From the NCBI RefSeq assembly GCF_947378715.1, contig NZ_CANCLE010000101.1, forward strand, positions 1-14,505: DNA of 14,505 nucleotides, written 5' to 3'. Every line of letters starts with the position of its first letter. Position 1 is the first letter of the stretch. Of the stretch, positions 1-7,810 are shown piece by piece. The stretch comes from Phenylobacterium aquaticum. GTDB taxonomy: Bacteria > Pseudomonadota > Alphaproteobacteria > Caulobacterales > Caulobacteraceae. The position numbers and the translations under genes are program-made. The notes beneath the pieces were generated by a model, which was not told the DNA's origin, made no database searches, and saw only the letters and a program-made list of their open reading frames with translations.

Positions 1-38
1 CCTCTTGCCTGACCCCACGTCGCCGGGTTCACTGTCAT

Positions 39-54
39 CCAAACAATCGTTTGG
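39..54. promoter_or_regulatory. Palindrome CCAAAC-N4-GTTTGG, candidate operator
   Basis: Two perfect 6-base inverted arms (CCAAAC and GTTTGG) are separated by AATC just before the nitronate monooxygenase start. The right arm runs into the ribosome binding site GGGAGAA. The arms and spacing resemble the published PsrA (TetR-family, fatty-acid-responsive) consensus G/CAAAC-N2-4-GTTTG/C described in Pseudomonas. That a PsrA-like protein acts here is inference. A small mRNA hairpin covering the ribosome binding site is the alternative reading. Confidence 0.45.
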
Positions 55-63
55 GAGAACGTC

Positions 64-1056
64 ATGGCCTTGAAGACCCGGTTCACGGAACTGGTGGGGA
101 TCGAGCACCCCATCGTGCAGGGTGGGATGCAATGGGTCGGCCGCGCCGAGCTGGTGGCTGCGGTCGCCAATGCCGGCGGCCTGGGCTTCATCACCGCCCT
201 GACCCAGCCCACTCCCGACGCCCTGCGGGAAGAGATCGCCCGCTGCCGGGCGCTCACCGACAAGCCGTTCGGGGTCAACCTGACCATCCTGCCGTCGATC
301 AACCCGCCGCCCTATGCGGAATTCCGCCAGGCGATCATCGATTCCGGCGTCAAGATCGTCGAGACCGCTGGCAACAAGCCGCAGGAACATGTCGACGAGT
401 TCAAGAAGCACGGCATCATCGTGGTGCATAAGTGCACGTCGGTCCGCCACGGCCTGTCGGCCGAGCGCATGGGCGTCGACGCCATCTCCATCGACGGCTT
501 CGAATGCGCCGGTCACCCGGGCGAGGACGACGTCCCCGGCCTGATCCTGATCCCGGCCGCCGCCGACAAGATCAAGATTCCGATGATCGCGTCCGGCGGC
601 TTCGGCGACGCCCGCGGCCTGGTCGCGGCCCTGGCCCTGGGCGCCGAGGGCGTCAACATGGGCACCCGCTTCATGTGCACCAAGGAAAGCCCGATCCACG
701 AGGCGATCAAGCAGCAGATCGTCGCCAATGACGAGCGCGCCACTGACCTGATCTTCCGCACCATGCACAACACCAGCCGGGTGGCCCGCAACGCGGTCAG
801 CCAGCAGGTCGTGGCGCTGGAGAAGCAGGGCGCCAAGTTCGAGGACGTCCGCGAACTGGTGGCCGGCTCGCGCGGCCGCAACGTCTATGAAGTCGGCGAC
901 AACGACGCCGGCATCTGGTCGGCCGGCCAGGTCCAGGGCCTGATCCACGACATCCCGTCCTGCGCCGAACTGATCAGCCGCATGGTCGCCGAGGCCGAAG
1001 CCCTCATCACCGGCCGCATGGCCCGCATGGTGACCCGGTCGACGGTCAACGCTTAA
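64..1056 (+). CDS. Nitronate monooxygenase (2-nitropropane dioxygenase family)
   Basis: A 330-residue, probably cytosolic, FMN-dependent TIM-barrel enzyme of the nitronate monooxygenase/2-nitropropane dioxygenase family. Family members oxidise alkyl nitronates such as propionate-3-nitronate to carbonyl compounds and nitrite; the true substrate here is not shown. The N-terminal segment IVQGGMQWVG (residues 17-26) is the usual FMN-side loop. The motif GFECAGHPGE places the expected catalytic histidine at His151. The phosphate-binding part ASGGFGDARG (176-185) is followed by GAEGVNMGTRF (193-203). Length is normal for the family. The ATG at 64 follows GGGAGAA at 53-59 at good spacing. A palindrome overlaps this ribosome binding site, suggesting repression at the start region. 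The gene converges on the glutathione S-transferase. Bacterial relatives are often given as housekeeping detoxification proteins. Identity is firm at family level. Confidence 0.93.
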   Translation: MALKTRFTELVGIEHPIVQGGMQWVGRAELVAAVANAGGLGFITALTQPTPDALREEIARCRALTDKPFGVNLTILPSINPPPYAEFRQAIIDSGVKIVETAGNKPQEHVDEFKKHGIIVVHKCTSVRHGLSAERMGVDAISIDGFECAGHPGEDDVPGLILIPAAADKIKIPMIASGGFGDARGLVAALALGAEGVNMGTRFMCTKESPIHEAIKQQIVANDERATDLIFRTMHNTSRVARNAVSQQVVALEKQGAKFEDVRELVAGSRGRNVYEVGDNDAGIWSAGQVQGLIHDIPSCAELISRMVAEAEALITGRMARMVTRSTVNA

Positions 1057-1068
1057 GACTTAGCGGGA

Positions 1069-1096
1069 CCCCTTCCCTCGTGATCGGGGGAAGGGG
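1069..1096. terminator. Hairpin between convergent genes, probable bidirectional terminator
   Basis: CCCCTTCCC (1069-1077) pairs perfectly with GGGAAGGGG (1088-1096) around a 10-base loop. It lies between the stop codons of the convergent nitronate monooxygenase (1056) and glutathione S-transferase (1112). No T-run follows on either strand, so it is a stem without the classic intrinsic-terminator tail. Position and symmetry still make transcription termination or 3'-end protection the most likely role. Confidence 0.5.
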
Positions 1097-1111
1097 ATCG
1101 CGCGCCGGGGC

Positions 1112-1750
1112 CTAGTCGGCCGCCGCGAAGTGCGCCATCTGGTCGGCGTGGGCCTTGATGAAGGCCGGGCGGGCCGTGGCGCGGGCGACATAGGCGCGAC
1201 AGGCGGGAAACGCCGCCAGCCCGTCGAACCGGTCCACCAGCCGCAGCACGTCGGCCATCAGGATGTCGGCGGCCGAGAAGGTTCCGGCCAGCCAGTCCCG
1301 GCCCGCCAGCACCGCCTCCATGTGGCCCAGCCGGGCCTTCAGGAATCCGTCCATCAACGCCCAGGCCGGGGTGTCGCCGGTCTGGCCGGAGAACTGGAAG
1401 ATGGTCCAGGGCAGGCTCGCCATCTCGACGGAATTGAGCGCCGCGAACACCCACTCCACCACCTCGGCGCGGCCCCGCGAATCCGCCGGCATGAGCACCG
1501 CGCTGCGCTCCGCCAGATGCAGCAGGATCGCGCCGCTCTCGAAGATCGACAGGTCGCCGTCGGTCAGCCAGGGCGCCTGGCCAAAGGGCTGGTGTGCGAA
1601 ATGCGCGGCGCCGCGATCACGGAAGGGGGTGCTCTCGACCCGATAGGCCAGGCCGGCCTCCTCCAGCGCCCAGCGCACCCTCAGGTCGCGCACATAGCCG
1701 CGCGGCAGGTCCGGCGCCCAGTCGAAGGTGGTGAGCACGAGGTTGGTCAT
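1112..1750 (-). CDS. Glutathione S-transferase family protein
   Basis: A 212-residue cytosolic GST-fold protein. The thioredoxin-like N-terminal half runs to about residue 82, with the glutathione-contacting segment GQAPWLTDGD then ESGAI at 71-75 (the conserved Glu-Ser pair that holds the gamma-glutamyl end). The all-helical C-terminal half contains the N-capping type motif FSAADILMADVL. The segment near residue 10, where many GSTs carry the catalytic Ser, Cys or Tyr, reads TTFDWAPDLPRGY, so the activating residue is unclear. The ATG at 1750 is preceded by GGGAGACG. The gene lies 81 bases downstream of the threonine aldolase on the same strand and could be cotranscribed with it. Substrate is unknown; conjugation or reduction of electrophiles is the family role. 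Confidence 0.88.
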   Translation of the reverse strand: MTNLVLTTFDWAPDLPRGYVRDLRVRWALEEAGLAYRVESTPFRDRGAAHFAHQPFGQAPWLTDGDLSIFESGAILLHLAERSAVLMPADSRGRAEVVEWVFAALNSVEMASLPWTIFQFSGQTGDTPAWALMDGFLKARLGHMEAVLAGRDWLAGTFSAADILMADVLRLVDRFDGLAAFPACRAYVARATARPAFIKAHADQMAHFAAAD

Positions 1751-1831
1751 TCGGCGTCTCCCGCTTTGGGCGTTTCCTCTACCAAGAACGCCTGAGCCAG
1801 GCTCGATCCGACAGCGTGGCCGTGGCCGCGA

Positions 1832-2839
1832 TCAGGCCAGCCCCTTCAGCGCCGCGCCCAACTCGTCCACCGCCTCGGGCGTCGTCGCCCAGGAGCACAT
1901 GAACCGCACCGAGCCGTCGATGAAGCGATAGACGAACCAGCCCGCCGCGTGCAGCCGCTGCAAGGTCGGCTCGTCCATCTCCACGAACACCGCATTGGCC
2001 TCGACCGCGTGGGTCACCTTGAAAGGCGACAGCGCCGCCAGCCGTTTCGCCATCGCATTGGCGTGGGCGGCGTGGCGCAGGATCGCGCCCTCCTTCAGCA
2101 TGCCGATGAAGGGCGCGGCGTAGAACCGGCCCTTGGAGGGCAGCTGACCCGACTGCTTCAGCCGCGCGTCGAACCGGCGGACCAGGGACTTGTCCAACAG
2201 CACGATGGCCTCGGTCGGGCTCATGCCCGATTTGGTCCCGCCGAACACCAGGATGTCGACGCCCAGCCCCTTGACGGCCTTGAGGTCGAAACCCGCCGCC
2301 GCCGCATTGGCGAGCCGGGCGCCGTCCAGATGCACCCGATAGCCCTTGGCCTTCACGGGACCGGTCAGGGCCGCGATCTGGTCAACGGTGTAGACGCAGC
2401 CATATTCGGTGGCGTTGGTGATCGACAGCGCCGCCGGCGCCTGCCAGTGCGCCTGGTCCGGGGCCGCCAGGGGGTCAACCAGACTGGCCGGGTCGATACG
2501 GCCGGAGAGGCCGGGCAGGGGGATCATCCCCAGGCCATGGCCGAAGAATCCGGGGGCGCCGGTCTCATCAGTGGCGATGTGCGAATGTTCGTGGGTCAGC
2601 ACCGCCTCGAACGGCTGGACCAGGGTGGCCAGAGCGATGGAATTGGCCGCCGTGCCGGAGGCCACGAACCGCACCTCGGCGTCGGCGTCGAGGGTCGCTC
2701 GGATCAGGTCGGCGGCCTCGCGGCTCACCGTGTCCGAGCCATAGCCGGAGGTGAAGCCGCTATTGGCCGAGATCAGCGCGTCGAGCGCTTCCGGCGTGGC
2801 GGGGGCGGTGTTGTCGGACGCGAAATCATATCTGGCCAT
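1832..2839 (-). CDS. Low-specificity L-threonine aldolase family (PLP enzyme)
   Basis: A 335-residue PLP-dependent fold-type I enzyme of the threonine aldolase/beta-eliminating lyase family, which cleaves L-threonine or L-allo-threonine to glycine and acetaldehyde. Visible landmarks are the N-terminal FASDNTAPATPEAL, the phosphate-binding SGTAANS (61-67), the cofactor-facing HEHSHIATDETGAP (83-96), HLDGARLAN with Asp172 that pairs with the PLP ring nitrogen, and FGGTKSGM with Lys203 as the expected Schiff-base lysine. Length matches the family. The protein has no signal peptide and should be cytosolic. The ATG at 2839 (MARYDFAS) fits the family N terminus. The glutathione S-transferase follows 81 bases downstream. 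Substrate stereospecificity cannot be read from the sequence. Confidence 0.9.
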   Translation of the reverse strand: MARYDFASDNTAPATPEALDALISANSGFTSGYGSDTVSREAADLIRATLDADAEVRFVASGTAANSIALATLVQPFEAVLTHEHSHIATDETGAPGFFGHGLGMIPLPGLSGRIDPASLVDPLAAPDQAHWQAPAALSITNATEYGCVYTVDQIAALTGPVKAKGYRVHLDGARLANAAAAGFDLKAVKGLGVDILVFGGTKSGMSPTEAIVLLDKSLVRRFDARLKQSGQLPSKGRFYAAPFIGMLKEGAILRHAAHANAMAKRLAALSPFKVTHAVEANAVFVEMDEPTLQRLHAAGWFVYRFIDGSVRFMCSWATTPEAVDELGAALKGLA

Positions 2840-2904
2840 GCTCCGTCTTTAGAGCCAGCGCCGGGAATGTGGAGTCCGGTTTCGCGCTTAGCGGCCTACT
2901 TGAA

Positions 2905-3039
2905 CCCTCTCCCCGTTCACGGGGAGAGGGCAGGGTGAGGGGCGCGCCGCGAAGCGGTGCGTCTTTCGGAGACGCAAGTGCGGTGGCGGTTCAGAAAGGA
3001 CCCCTCACCCAACCCTCTCCCCACGATGTGGGGCGAGGG
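2905..3039. repeat. REP/BIME-like pair of palindromes
   Basis: The gap between threonine aldolase and epoxide hydrolase holds a nested palindromic element. The left hairpin pairs CCCTCTCCCC (2905-2914) with GGGGAGAGGG (2921-2930). GGGTGAGGGG (2933-2942) is the exact reverse complement of CCCCTCACCC (3001-3010) and could form an outer stem. A small hairpin GCGTCT/AGACGC (2959-2964, 2970-2975) sits between. The right hairpin pairs 3013-3024 with 3028-3039 and has one mismatch. Left and right units are inverted copies of one module, as in bacterial interspersed mosaic elements. Similar CCCTCTCCCC/GGGGAGAGGG repeats are common in Caulobacteraceae and other alphaproteobacteria (from memory). It may also end or stabilise transcripts from the epoxide hydrolase gene, whose stop lies 12 bases away. 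Confidence 0.75.
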
Positions 3040-3050
3040 CTAGAGTCCCC

Positions 3051-4199
3051 TCAGGTCGTCTTCGCCCAGGCCCGCACCTCGTCGACGAACAGGTCCGGCT
3101 CCTCCATGGCCGCGAAGTGGCCGCCGCGCGGCATCTCGCTCCAGCGGGTGATGTTGTAGGCCCGGTCGGCCCAGCTGCGCGGCGGGGCGGTGTAGAGCGG
3201 CTCGCCGGGGAAGTTGGCGAAGGCGGTGGGGGTCTCGCAGCGCGCGCCCTCGGCCATGGCGACCCCGCCCTCCTCGATCAGGCCGCGATAGTACCAGGCG
3301 CCGGTCGTGAAGCTGTCGGTCATCACATAGATCATGATGTTGGTCAGCAGCCGGTCCTTGGGGTGGGCCTGGTCCAGGGTCTTGACCCGCAGGTCCGACC
3401 AGTCGTGGAACCGTTCGGCGATCCAGGCCGCCTGGCCCACCGGATTGCCCGCCGCCATCCAGCCGATCGACTGCGGCTTGGAGACCTGCAGCCGGAAATA
3501 GGCGCCCATCATGTCCATCATCGCCCCCTGGCGCGTGAGCCAGGCGATCTCCTCCGGGCTGGTCGGTCCGCCGGCCGGGCGGAAGCCGATCATGTTCAGG
3601 TGGATGGCGCGCACATGCTGGCCGTGGTCATGGCCCAGCCAGGAGGTCACCAACCCGCCCCAGTCGCCGCCCTGGGCGATATAGCTGGGATAGCCCAGCA
3701 CCTCGGTCATCAGGGTGTTGAACAGCCGCGCGGTCAGGCGCTGGCCGACCGGGGCCTTGGGCTTGGAAGAAAATCCGAAGCCGGGCAGGGACGGGATCAC
3801 CACATCGACGGCGTCCTCCGCTTGGCCCCCGAACCGCGAGGGGAAGGCCAGCTTCTCGACCGCGCCCCAGAACTCGTAGTGCGAGCCGGGCCAGCCATGG
3901 GTCAGGATCAACGGCCGCTTGCCGCCGGCCTCGCCGACCACGTGCACATAGTGGATGTCGAAATCCTCGACCCGGGCGGTGAACTGCGGGAAGCGGTTCA
4001 GATCGGCCACCGCCGCTCGCCAGTCGTAGTTGTCGGTCCAGTGGGCGCAGAGCCCCTTCAGCCAGTCGCCGTCGCAGCCATAGGCCCAGCCGTCCGCCGC
4101 CTGCGGCTGCACGGGCCAGGGATAGGCGCGCACCTGGTCCAGCACCTGCTGCACCCGGGCCTCGTCCCAGCGGACCTCGAAGGGTTGGATGGTGCTCAT
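3051..4199 (-). CDS. Epoxide hydrolase (EHN-domain, alpha/beta-hydrolase fold)
   Basis: A 382-residue epoxide hydrolase of the microsomal-EH-like type: an EHN N-terminal domain (about 1-105, starting IQPFEVRW) followed by an alpha/beta-hydrolase domain. The oxyanion-hole motif HGWPGS is at 101-106. The nucleophile is Asp179 in GGDWGG, and the base is His361 in GGHFAAMEEP. Aspartate rather than serine as nucleophile separates epoxide hydrolases from esterases. Reaction: addition of water to an epoxide, giving a vicinal diol, through an alkyl-enzyme ester. The frame is open for 20 more codons upstream, but the ATG at 4199 (MSTIQPF) follows a GGGAGG site at 4205-4210 and matches the family N terminus. 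It is divergent from the PQQ dehydrogenase. No signal peptide is seen. The natural epoxide is unknown. Confidence 0.93.
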   Translation of the reverse strand: MSTIQPFEVRWDEARVQQVLDQVRAYPWPVQPQAADGWAYGCDGDWLKGLCAHWTDNYDWRAAVADLNRFPQFTARVEDFDIHYVHVVGEAGGKRPLILTHGWPGSHYEFWGAVEKLAFPSRFGGQAEDAVDVVIPSLPGFGFSSKPKAPVGQRLTARLFNTLMTEVLGYPSYIAQGGDWGGLVTSWLGHDHGQHVRAIHLNMIGFRPAGGPTSPEEIAWLTRQGAMMDMMGAYFRLQVSKPQSIGWMAAGNPVGQAAWIAERFHDWSDLRVKTLDQAHPKDRLLTNIMIYVMTDSFTTGAWYYRGLIEEGGVAMAEGARCETPTAFANFPGEPLYTAPPRSWADRAYNITRWSEMPRGGHFAAMEEPDLFVDEVRAWAKTT

Positions 4200-4342
4200 G
4201 GTCGCCTCCCGACTGATTGGGCGGCAGTTGGGGGCCTTGCCGCAGGGGGCGTCAAGCACCGCTGATCGGCCCGTCTGGCGAAATAGCGCTCGCGCTCCGA
4301 CCTGTCCCCAATGCTAGTCTGAACAGAGATCAGATAGGGCCG

Positions 4343-4372
4343 GGGCGGATTCGCCCACGCGCCCCGCGTGGG
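4343..4372 (+). promoter_or_regulatory. Two overlapping hairpins in the 5' leader of the PQQ dehydrogenase gene
   Basis: CCCACGCG (4354-4361) pairs perfectly with CGCGTGGG (4365-4372) around CCC, ending 12 bases before the start codon. An alternative stem GGGCG (4343-4347) / CGCCC (4352-4356) uses three of the same bases, so the two cannot form together. The gene has no strong Shine-Dalgarno sequence. Control of translation by the leader is possible, but GC-rich leaders form such stems by chance, so this is weak evidence. Confidence 0.3.
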
Positions 4373-4384
4373 GACCAAGCCGAG

Positions 4385-6151
4385 ATGAGCAAGCCAGCCA
4401 AGAACCTGAACCGCGCCGCCGTGCTCGGCCTGGGCGCCGCCGTGGTCCTGGCCATCGCGCCGGCCCTATCGGTCCAGGCCGCGCCCGGCAAGATCACCGC
4501 CAAGGCCATCCCCTGCGCCGGCGACAATGGCGGCCTGACCCTGTCGCCCGGCTTCTGCGCCAAGGTCTTCGCCGACAATCTGGGCCATATCCGCCACCTG
4601 ACCGTGGCCCCTGACGGGGTGGTCTACGCCAACACCTGGAGCGGCGGCTACTATCCGGGCGGCAAGCCCCCGGCCGACGGCTTCCTGGTGGCGCTGAAGG
4701 ACAGCGACGGCGACGGCGCGGCCGACCAGACCGCCCGCTTTGGCGAGACCCCGGCCCAGGGCGCGGCCGGCGGCACCGGCGTGGCGATCTACCAGAACCA
4801 CCTCTATGCCGAGGTGAACGACCGCATCGTCCGCTATGCGCTCGCCCCCGGCGCCCTGGTCCCGACCGGCCCGGCCGAGGTGGTGGTCTCCGGCCTGCCC
4901 CTGAAGGGCAACCACCCGATGCATCCCATAGTGATCGACGCCAAGGGCGGCCTGTTCATCGATCTCGGCTCGGCGACCAACAGCTGCCAGTCCAAGGACC
5001 GCATGACCGGCGTGCCCGGCATCGACCCTTGCGTCGAACTGGAGACCCGCGCCGGCATCTGGCGCTATGACGCCAACCGCCTGGGCCAGACCTTCTCGCC
5101 GGCCGAGCGCTACGCCACCGGCCTGCGCAATGGCGAGGGGCTCAGCCTCGACGCCGCCGGCCGCTTGTTCGCCACCCAGCACGGCCGCGACCAGCTGCCC
5201 TCCAGCTGGCCCAAGCTCTATCCAGACCTCGCCGCCGCCACTGAGCTGCCGGCCGAGGAGCTGGTCCAGCTGCGCCAGGGCGGCGACTATGGTTGGCCCT
5301 ATTGCTACTATGACGGCGTCCAGAAGAAGCTGGTCCTGGCTCCCGAATATGGCGGTGACGGCGGCAAGGCGGTCGGCCGCTGCGCCGACAAGCTGGCCCC
5401 GGTCGCGGCCTTCCCGGCCCACTGGGCGCCCAATGCGCTCGCCATCTACACCGCCAAGGCTTTCCCGGCCCCCTATCAGGGCGGCGCCTTCATCGCCTTC
5501 CACGGCTCCTGGAACCGCGCGCCCGCGCCCCAGGACGGCTATAATGTGGTGTTCCAGCCGCTCAAGGACGGAAAGGCCTCCGGCGCCTTCGTGGTCTTCG
5601 CCGACGGTTTCGTGGGCGCCAAGAAGGATCCGGGCAAGGCCGCCTATCGACCCATGGGCTTGGCCGTCGCCCCCGACGGTGCGCTCTATATCTCCGACGA
5701 CGTAAAGGGCCGCATCTGGCGGGTCACCTGGAACGGCGGCGCGGCCCCGGCCAAGATCGCCGCCGCCCCGGCCCCGGTCATGGCCCCGCCGCCGGCGCCG
5801 ACCGCTGCGGCCGAGGTTCCGAAGGTCTATCCGCTGCCCCCGGGCGCCACCACAGACCAGCTCGCGCTCGGCGGCCGCATCTATCACGGCGAGGCGGCGG
5901 GGGGGACCTGCGCCGGCTGCCATGGCGCCGACGGCAAGGGCGGCCCGCTGGGCCCCGATCTCACCGCCGGGACCTGGATGTGGAGCGACGGCTCGCTCGC
6001 GGGTCTGACCACCACCATCGGCCAGGGCGTCAGCCAGCCCAAGAAGTACCGCAACCCGATGCCGGCCATGGGCGGCGCGACCCTCAGCCCCGATGAGCTC
6101 AAGGCGTTGTCGGTCTATGTCTGGTCGCTCGGCCACGGGGGCGGGAAGTAG
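4385..6151 (+). CDS. Exported PQQ-dependent sugar dehydrogenase fused to cytochrome c
   Basis: A 588-residue periplasmic protein in three parts. Residues 1-32 are a signal peptide (basic start, hydrophobic core, cleavage expected after VQA). Residues about 40-455 form a six-bladed propeller of the soluble glucose/L-sorbosone dehydrogenase type, with landmarks LRNGEGL (Arg248), ATQHGRDQL (His266), YGWPYCYYD and FHGSWNR (His373). After a Pro/Ala-rich linker comes a class I cytochrome c domain with heme motif CAGCH (Cys509, Cys512, His513) and candidate axial methionines Met559 and Met562 in NPMPAMGG. Likely role: oxidation of a sugar or other polyol-derived aldehyde with electrons passed through the attached heme to the respiratory chain. 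The frame extends 56 codons upstream, but only the ATG at 4385 gives a signal peptide directly. No PQQ synthesis gene is in the window. Substrate unknown. Confidence 0.9.
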   Translation: MSKPAKNLNRAAVLGLGAAVVLAIAPALSVQAAPGKITAKAIPCAGDNGGLTLSPGFCAKVFADNLGHIRHLTVAPDGVVYANTWSGGYYPGGKPPADGFLVALKDSDGDGAADQTARFGETPAQGAAGGTGVAIYQNHLYAEVNDRIVRYALAPGALVPTGPAEVVVSGLPLKGNHPMHPIVIDAKGGLFIDLGSATNSCQSKDRMTGVPGIDPCVELETRAGIWRYDANRLGQTFSPAERYATGLRNGEGLSLDAAGRLFATQHGRDQLPSSWPKLYPDLAAATELPAEELVQLRQGGDYGWPYCYYDGVQKKLVLAPEYGGDGGKAVGRCADKLAPVAAFPAHWAPNALAIYTAKAFPAPYQGGAFIAFHGSWNRAPAPQDGYNVVFQPLKDGKASGAFVVFADGFVGAKKDPGKAAYRPMGLAVAPDGALYISDDVKGRIWRVTWNGGAAPAKIAAAPAPVMAPPPAPTAAAEVPKVYPLPPGATTDQLALGGRIYHGEAAGGTCAGCHGADGKGGPLGPDLTAGTWMWSDGSLAGLTTTIGQGVSQPKKYRNPMPAMGGATLSPDELKALSVYVWSLGHGGGK

Positions 6152-6227
6152 GCCGCGCCAACTGGACGGCTCGCTGCGCCGGAATTGGACCTGTCCGGCC
6201 GCCGGCGGCGGGGCGAGTATGTGCGTC

Positions 6228-6857
6228 ATGTACACGCCCGCCGCCTTCCGCCTCGACGACCTGGCCGAGATTTGCGCCCTGGTCCGCGCCGCTCCGCTCG
6301 CCACCCTGGTGACCGCGACGGCGGATGGGCTGATGGCCACGCCCCTGCCGCTGATCCTGGACGAGACCGAGGGCCCGCACGGGGTGCTGCATGGTCACCT
6401 GGCTCGCGCCAACCCGCAGGCCAGCGCTCAGGCCTTGGGCGAGGCCCTGGCGATCTTCACGGGCGCCGACGCCTACATCACGCCGGCCTGGTACGCAGCC
6501 AAGGCCGAGAGCGGCCAGGTCGTGCCCACCTGGAACTATGAGGCCGTCCACGCTCACGGCCCGATCGAGCTCTATGACGATCCCGACCGCCTGCGCGCCG
6601 TCGTCACTCGGCTGACCGATCGCCATGAGGCTGGGCGGCCGCAGCCCTGGGCGGTCACCGACGCGCCGGCGGCCTATATCGACGCCCAGCTGCGCGCCAT
6701 CATCGGCGTCCGCATCCCGATCACCCGGCTCGAAGCCAAGCGCAAGCTGAGCCAGAACCGCCCAGCCGGCGACCGCCAGCGGGTCGCCGATGGCCTGGGG
6801 CAGAGCGAACGAGCCGCCGATCGCGCCGTGGCCCGGGCGATGGGGCAAGAGACCTGA
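6228..6857 (+). CDS. PaiB-family FMN-binding protein
   Basis: A 209-residue protein of the PaiB/FMN-binding negative transcriptional regulator family, with the split-barrel flavin fold. Family signatures appear in order: MYTPAAF at the start, PLPLILD, HGHLARANPQ, TGADAYITPAWY, VPTWNYEAVHAHG, and near the C terminus GVRIPITRLEAKRKLSQNR. The name comes from Bacillus PaiB, linked to repression of sporulation and protease genes; many bacterial members have no shown regulatory role and may be flavin or heme-handling enzymes. The ATG at 6228 gives the canonical N terminus. An in-frame ATG at 6219 would add three residues. Ribosome binding is weak (GGGGCGAG at 6209-6216). It follows the PQQ dehydrogenase by 76 bases and its stop is one base from that of the convergent hydrolase. 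Confidence 0.9.
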   Translation: MYTPAAFRLDDLAEICALVRAAPLATLVTATADGLMATPLPLILDETEGPHGVLHGHLARANPQASAQALGEALAIFTGADAYITPAWYAAKAESGQVVPTWNYEAVHAHGPIELYDDPDRLRAVVTRLTDRHEAGRPQPWAVTDAPAAYIDAQLRAIIGVRIPITRLEAKRKLSQNRPAGDRQRVADGLGQSERAADRAVARAMGQET

Positions 6858-6858
6858 C

Positions 6859-7731
6859 TTATTCCGCCAGGAACGCCTCGGCCGCCGCCATGAAGGCGTC
6901 GAGCTGGTCGTGGTGCACCCAGTGGCCAGCGCCTTCGAAGTTCACCAGCCGCGCGTTCCTGAAATGCCTGATCCGCCCGTCCTCGACGGGATCGGAGGCC
7001 CAGGATTCCGTGCCCCGCGCCAGCAGCACCGGCGCGGTGATCTGTCCCCACAGGTGGTGCTGGTCGGCATGGGTCAGCCCGCCGACCCCGCCGCCCCAGC
7101 GGGCGTGGTTGTCGAACTTCCAGCTATAGGTGCCGTCCTCGTTCTGGTGGGCGCCATGCACGGTCAGATGCCGCGCCTGGGCGGGCGACAGATGCGGGTT
7201 CTCCCCCGTCATCCGCTTCACCGCCGCCTCCAGGCTGGCGTAGCGGCGCGGCGACCGGCCGGAATTGTCCCGACGGTCGGCGACCCAGGTGCGCAGCCGC
7301 TCGTCCACGCTGCGCTTGGCCTGCTCGGCCATCACCTTGGGCGACGGGCCTAGGCCTTCGATAGCGATGATCTTGGACACCTGGTCGGGAAAGGCGCCGC
7401 AATAGTTCAGCGCGATCCCCGCACCCAGGGAATGGGCCATGATCGTCACCGGCGCCACGCCGGTCTGATGGATGATCTGGGCCAGGTCGTAGATATAGGC
7501 CCCCATGTCATAGCCGCCGCCGATCGCCCAGCCGCTGTCCCCATGGCCGCGCAGATCCGGTGCGATCACATGATAGCGGTCGCGCAGCCGGGTCGCGACC
7601 CAGTCCCAGTTGCGGCAATGGTCGCGCCCGCCGTGCACCAGCAAGAGGGGCGGGGCCTCGGCATTGCCCCAGTCGACATAGTGCAGCCGCAGCCGCTGCG
7701 AGAAATAGAAGTGGGACGTCGGGCCTTCCAT
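6859..7731 (-). CDS. Alpha/beta-fold hydrolase
   Basis: A 290-residue cytosolic alpha/beta hydrolase. The oxyanion region is LLLVHGGRDHCRNWD (29-43), followed by the strand-4 motif APDLRGHGDSG (57-67). The nucleophile elbow MAHSLGAG contains Ser101; its first residue is Ala where the common motif has Gly (A-H-S-L-G). The catalytic base is His270 in GAGHWVHHDQ. The acid is probably in the RGTESWASDP loop before it. The frame is open 19 codons further upstream, but the ATG at 7731 follows GGAGAG at 7735-7740 and gives a normal N terminus. The gene lies 79 bases downstream of the SDR on the same strand. Candidate activities are ester, lactone or C-C bond hydrolysis; no narrower call is supported. 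Confidence 0.88.
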   Translation of the reverse strand: MEGPTSHFYFSQRLRLHYVDWGNAEAPPLLLVHGGRDHCRNWDWVATRLRDRYHVIAPDLRGHGDSGWAIGGGYDMGAYIYDLAQIIHQTGVAPVTIMAHSLGAGIALNYCGAFPDQVSKIIAIEGLGPSPKVMAEQAKRSVDERLRTWVADRRDNSGRSPRRYASLEAAVKRMTGENPHLSPAQARHLTVHGAHQNEDGTYSWKFDNHARWGGGVGGLTHADQHHLWGQITAPVLLARGTESWASDPVEDGRIRHFRNARLVNFEGAGHWVHHDQLDAFMAAAEAFLAE

Positions 7732-7810
7732 GGGTCTCTCCGGGCGGCGAGGCGCGACCCATAGCACCCGATCCGGCCCGGCGCCCATCGCGCACGCGGC
7801 CTGTCGCCGC

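Noticed and set aside
2905..3039. Possible CRISPR repeats
   Set aside because: The units are inverted palindromes with no regular spacing or distinct spacers, and no cas gene is present.
3117..4265. A 382-codon plus-strand open frame opposite the epoxide hydrolase
   Set aside because: The minus strand carries the full epoxide hydrolase with catalytic motifs and a good ribosome site; the plus frame is an antisense shadow.
4466..6340. A 624-codon open frame on the minus strand opposite the PQQ dehydrogenase
   Set aside because: It is the antisense shadow of a GC-rich gene: low-complexity Gly/Ala/Arg content, no family motifs, while the plus strand encodes a complete two-domain protein with signal peptide.
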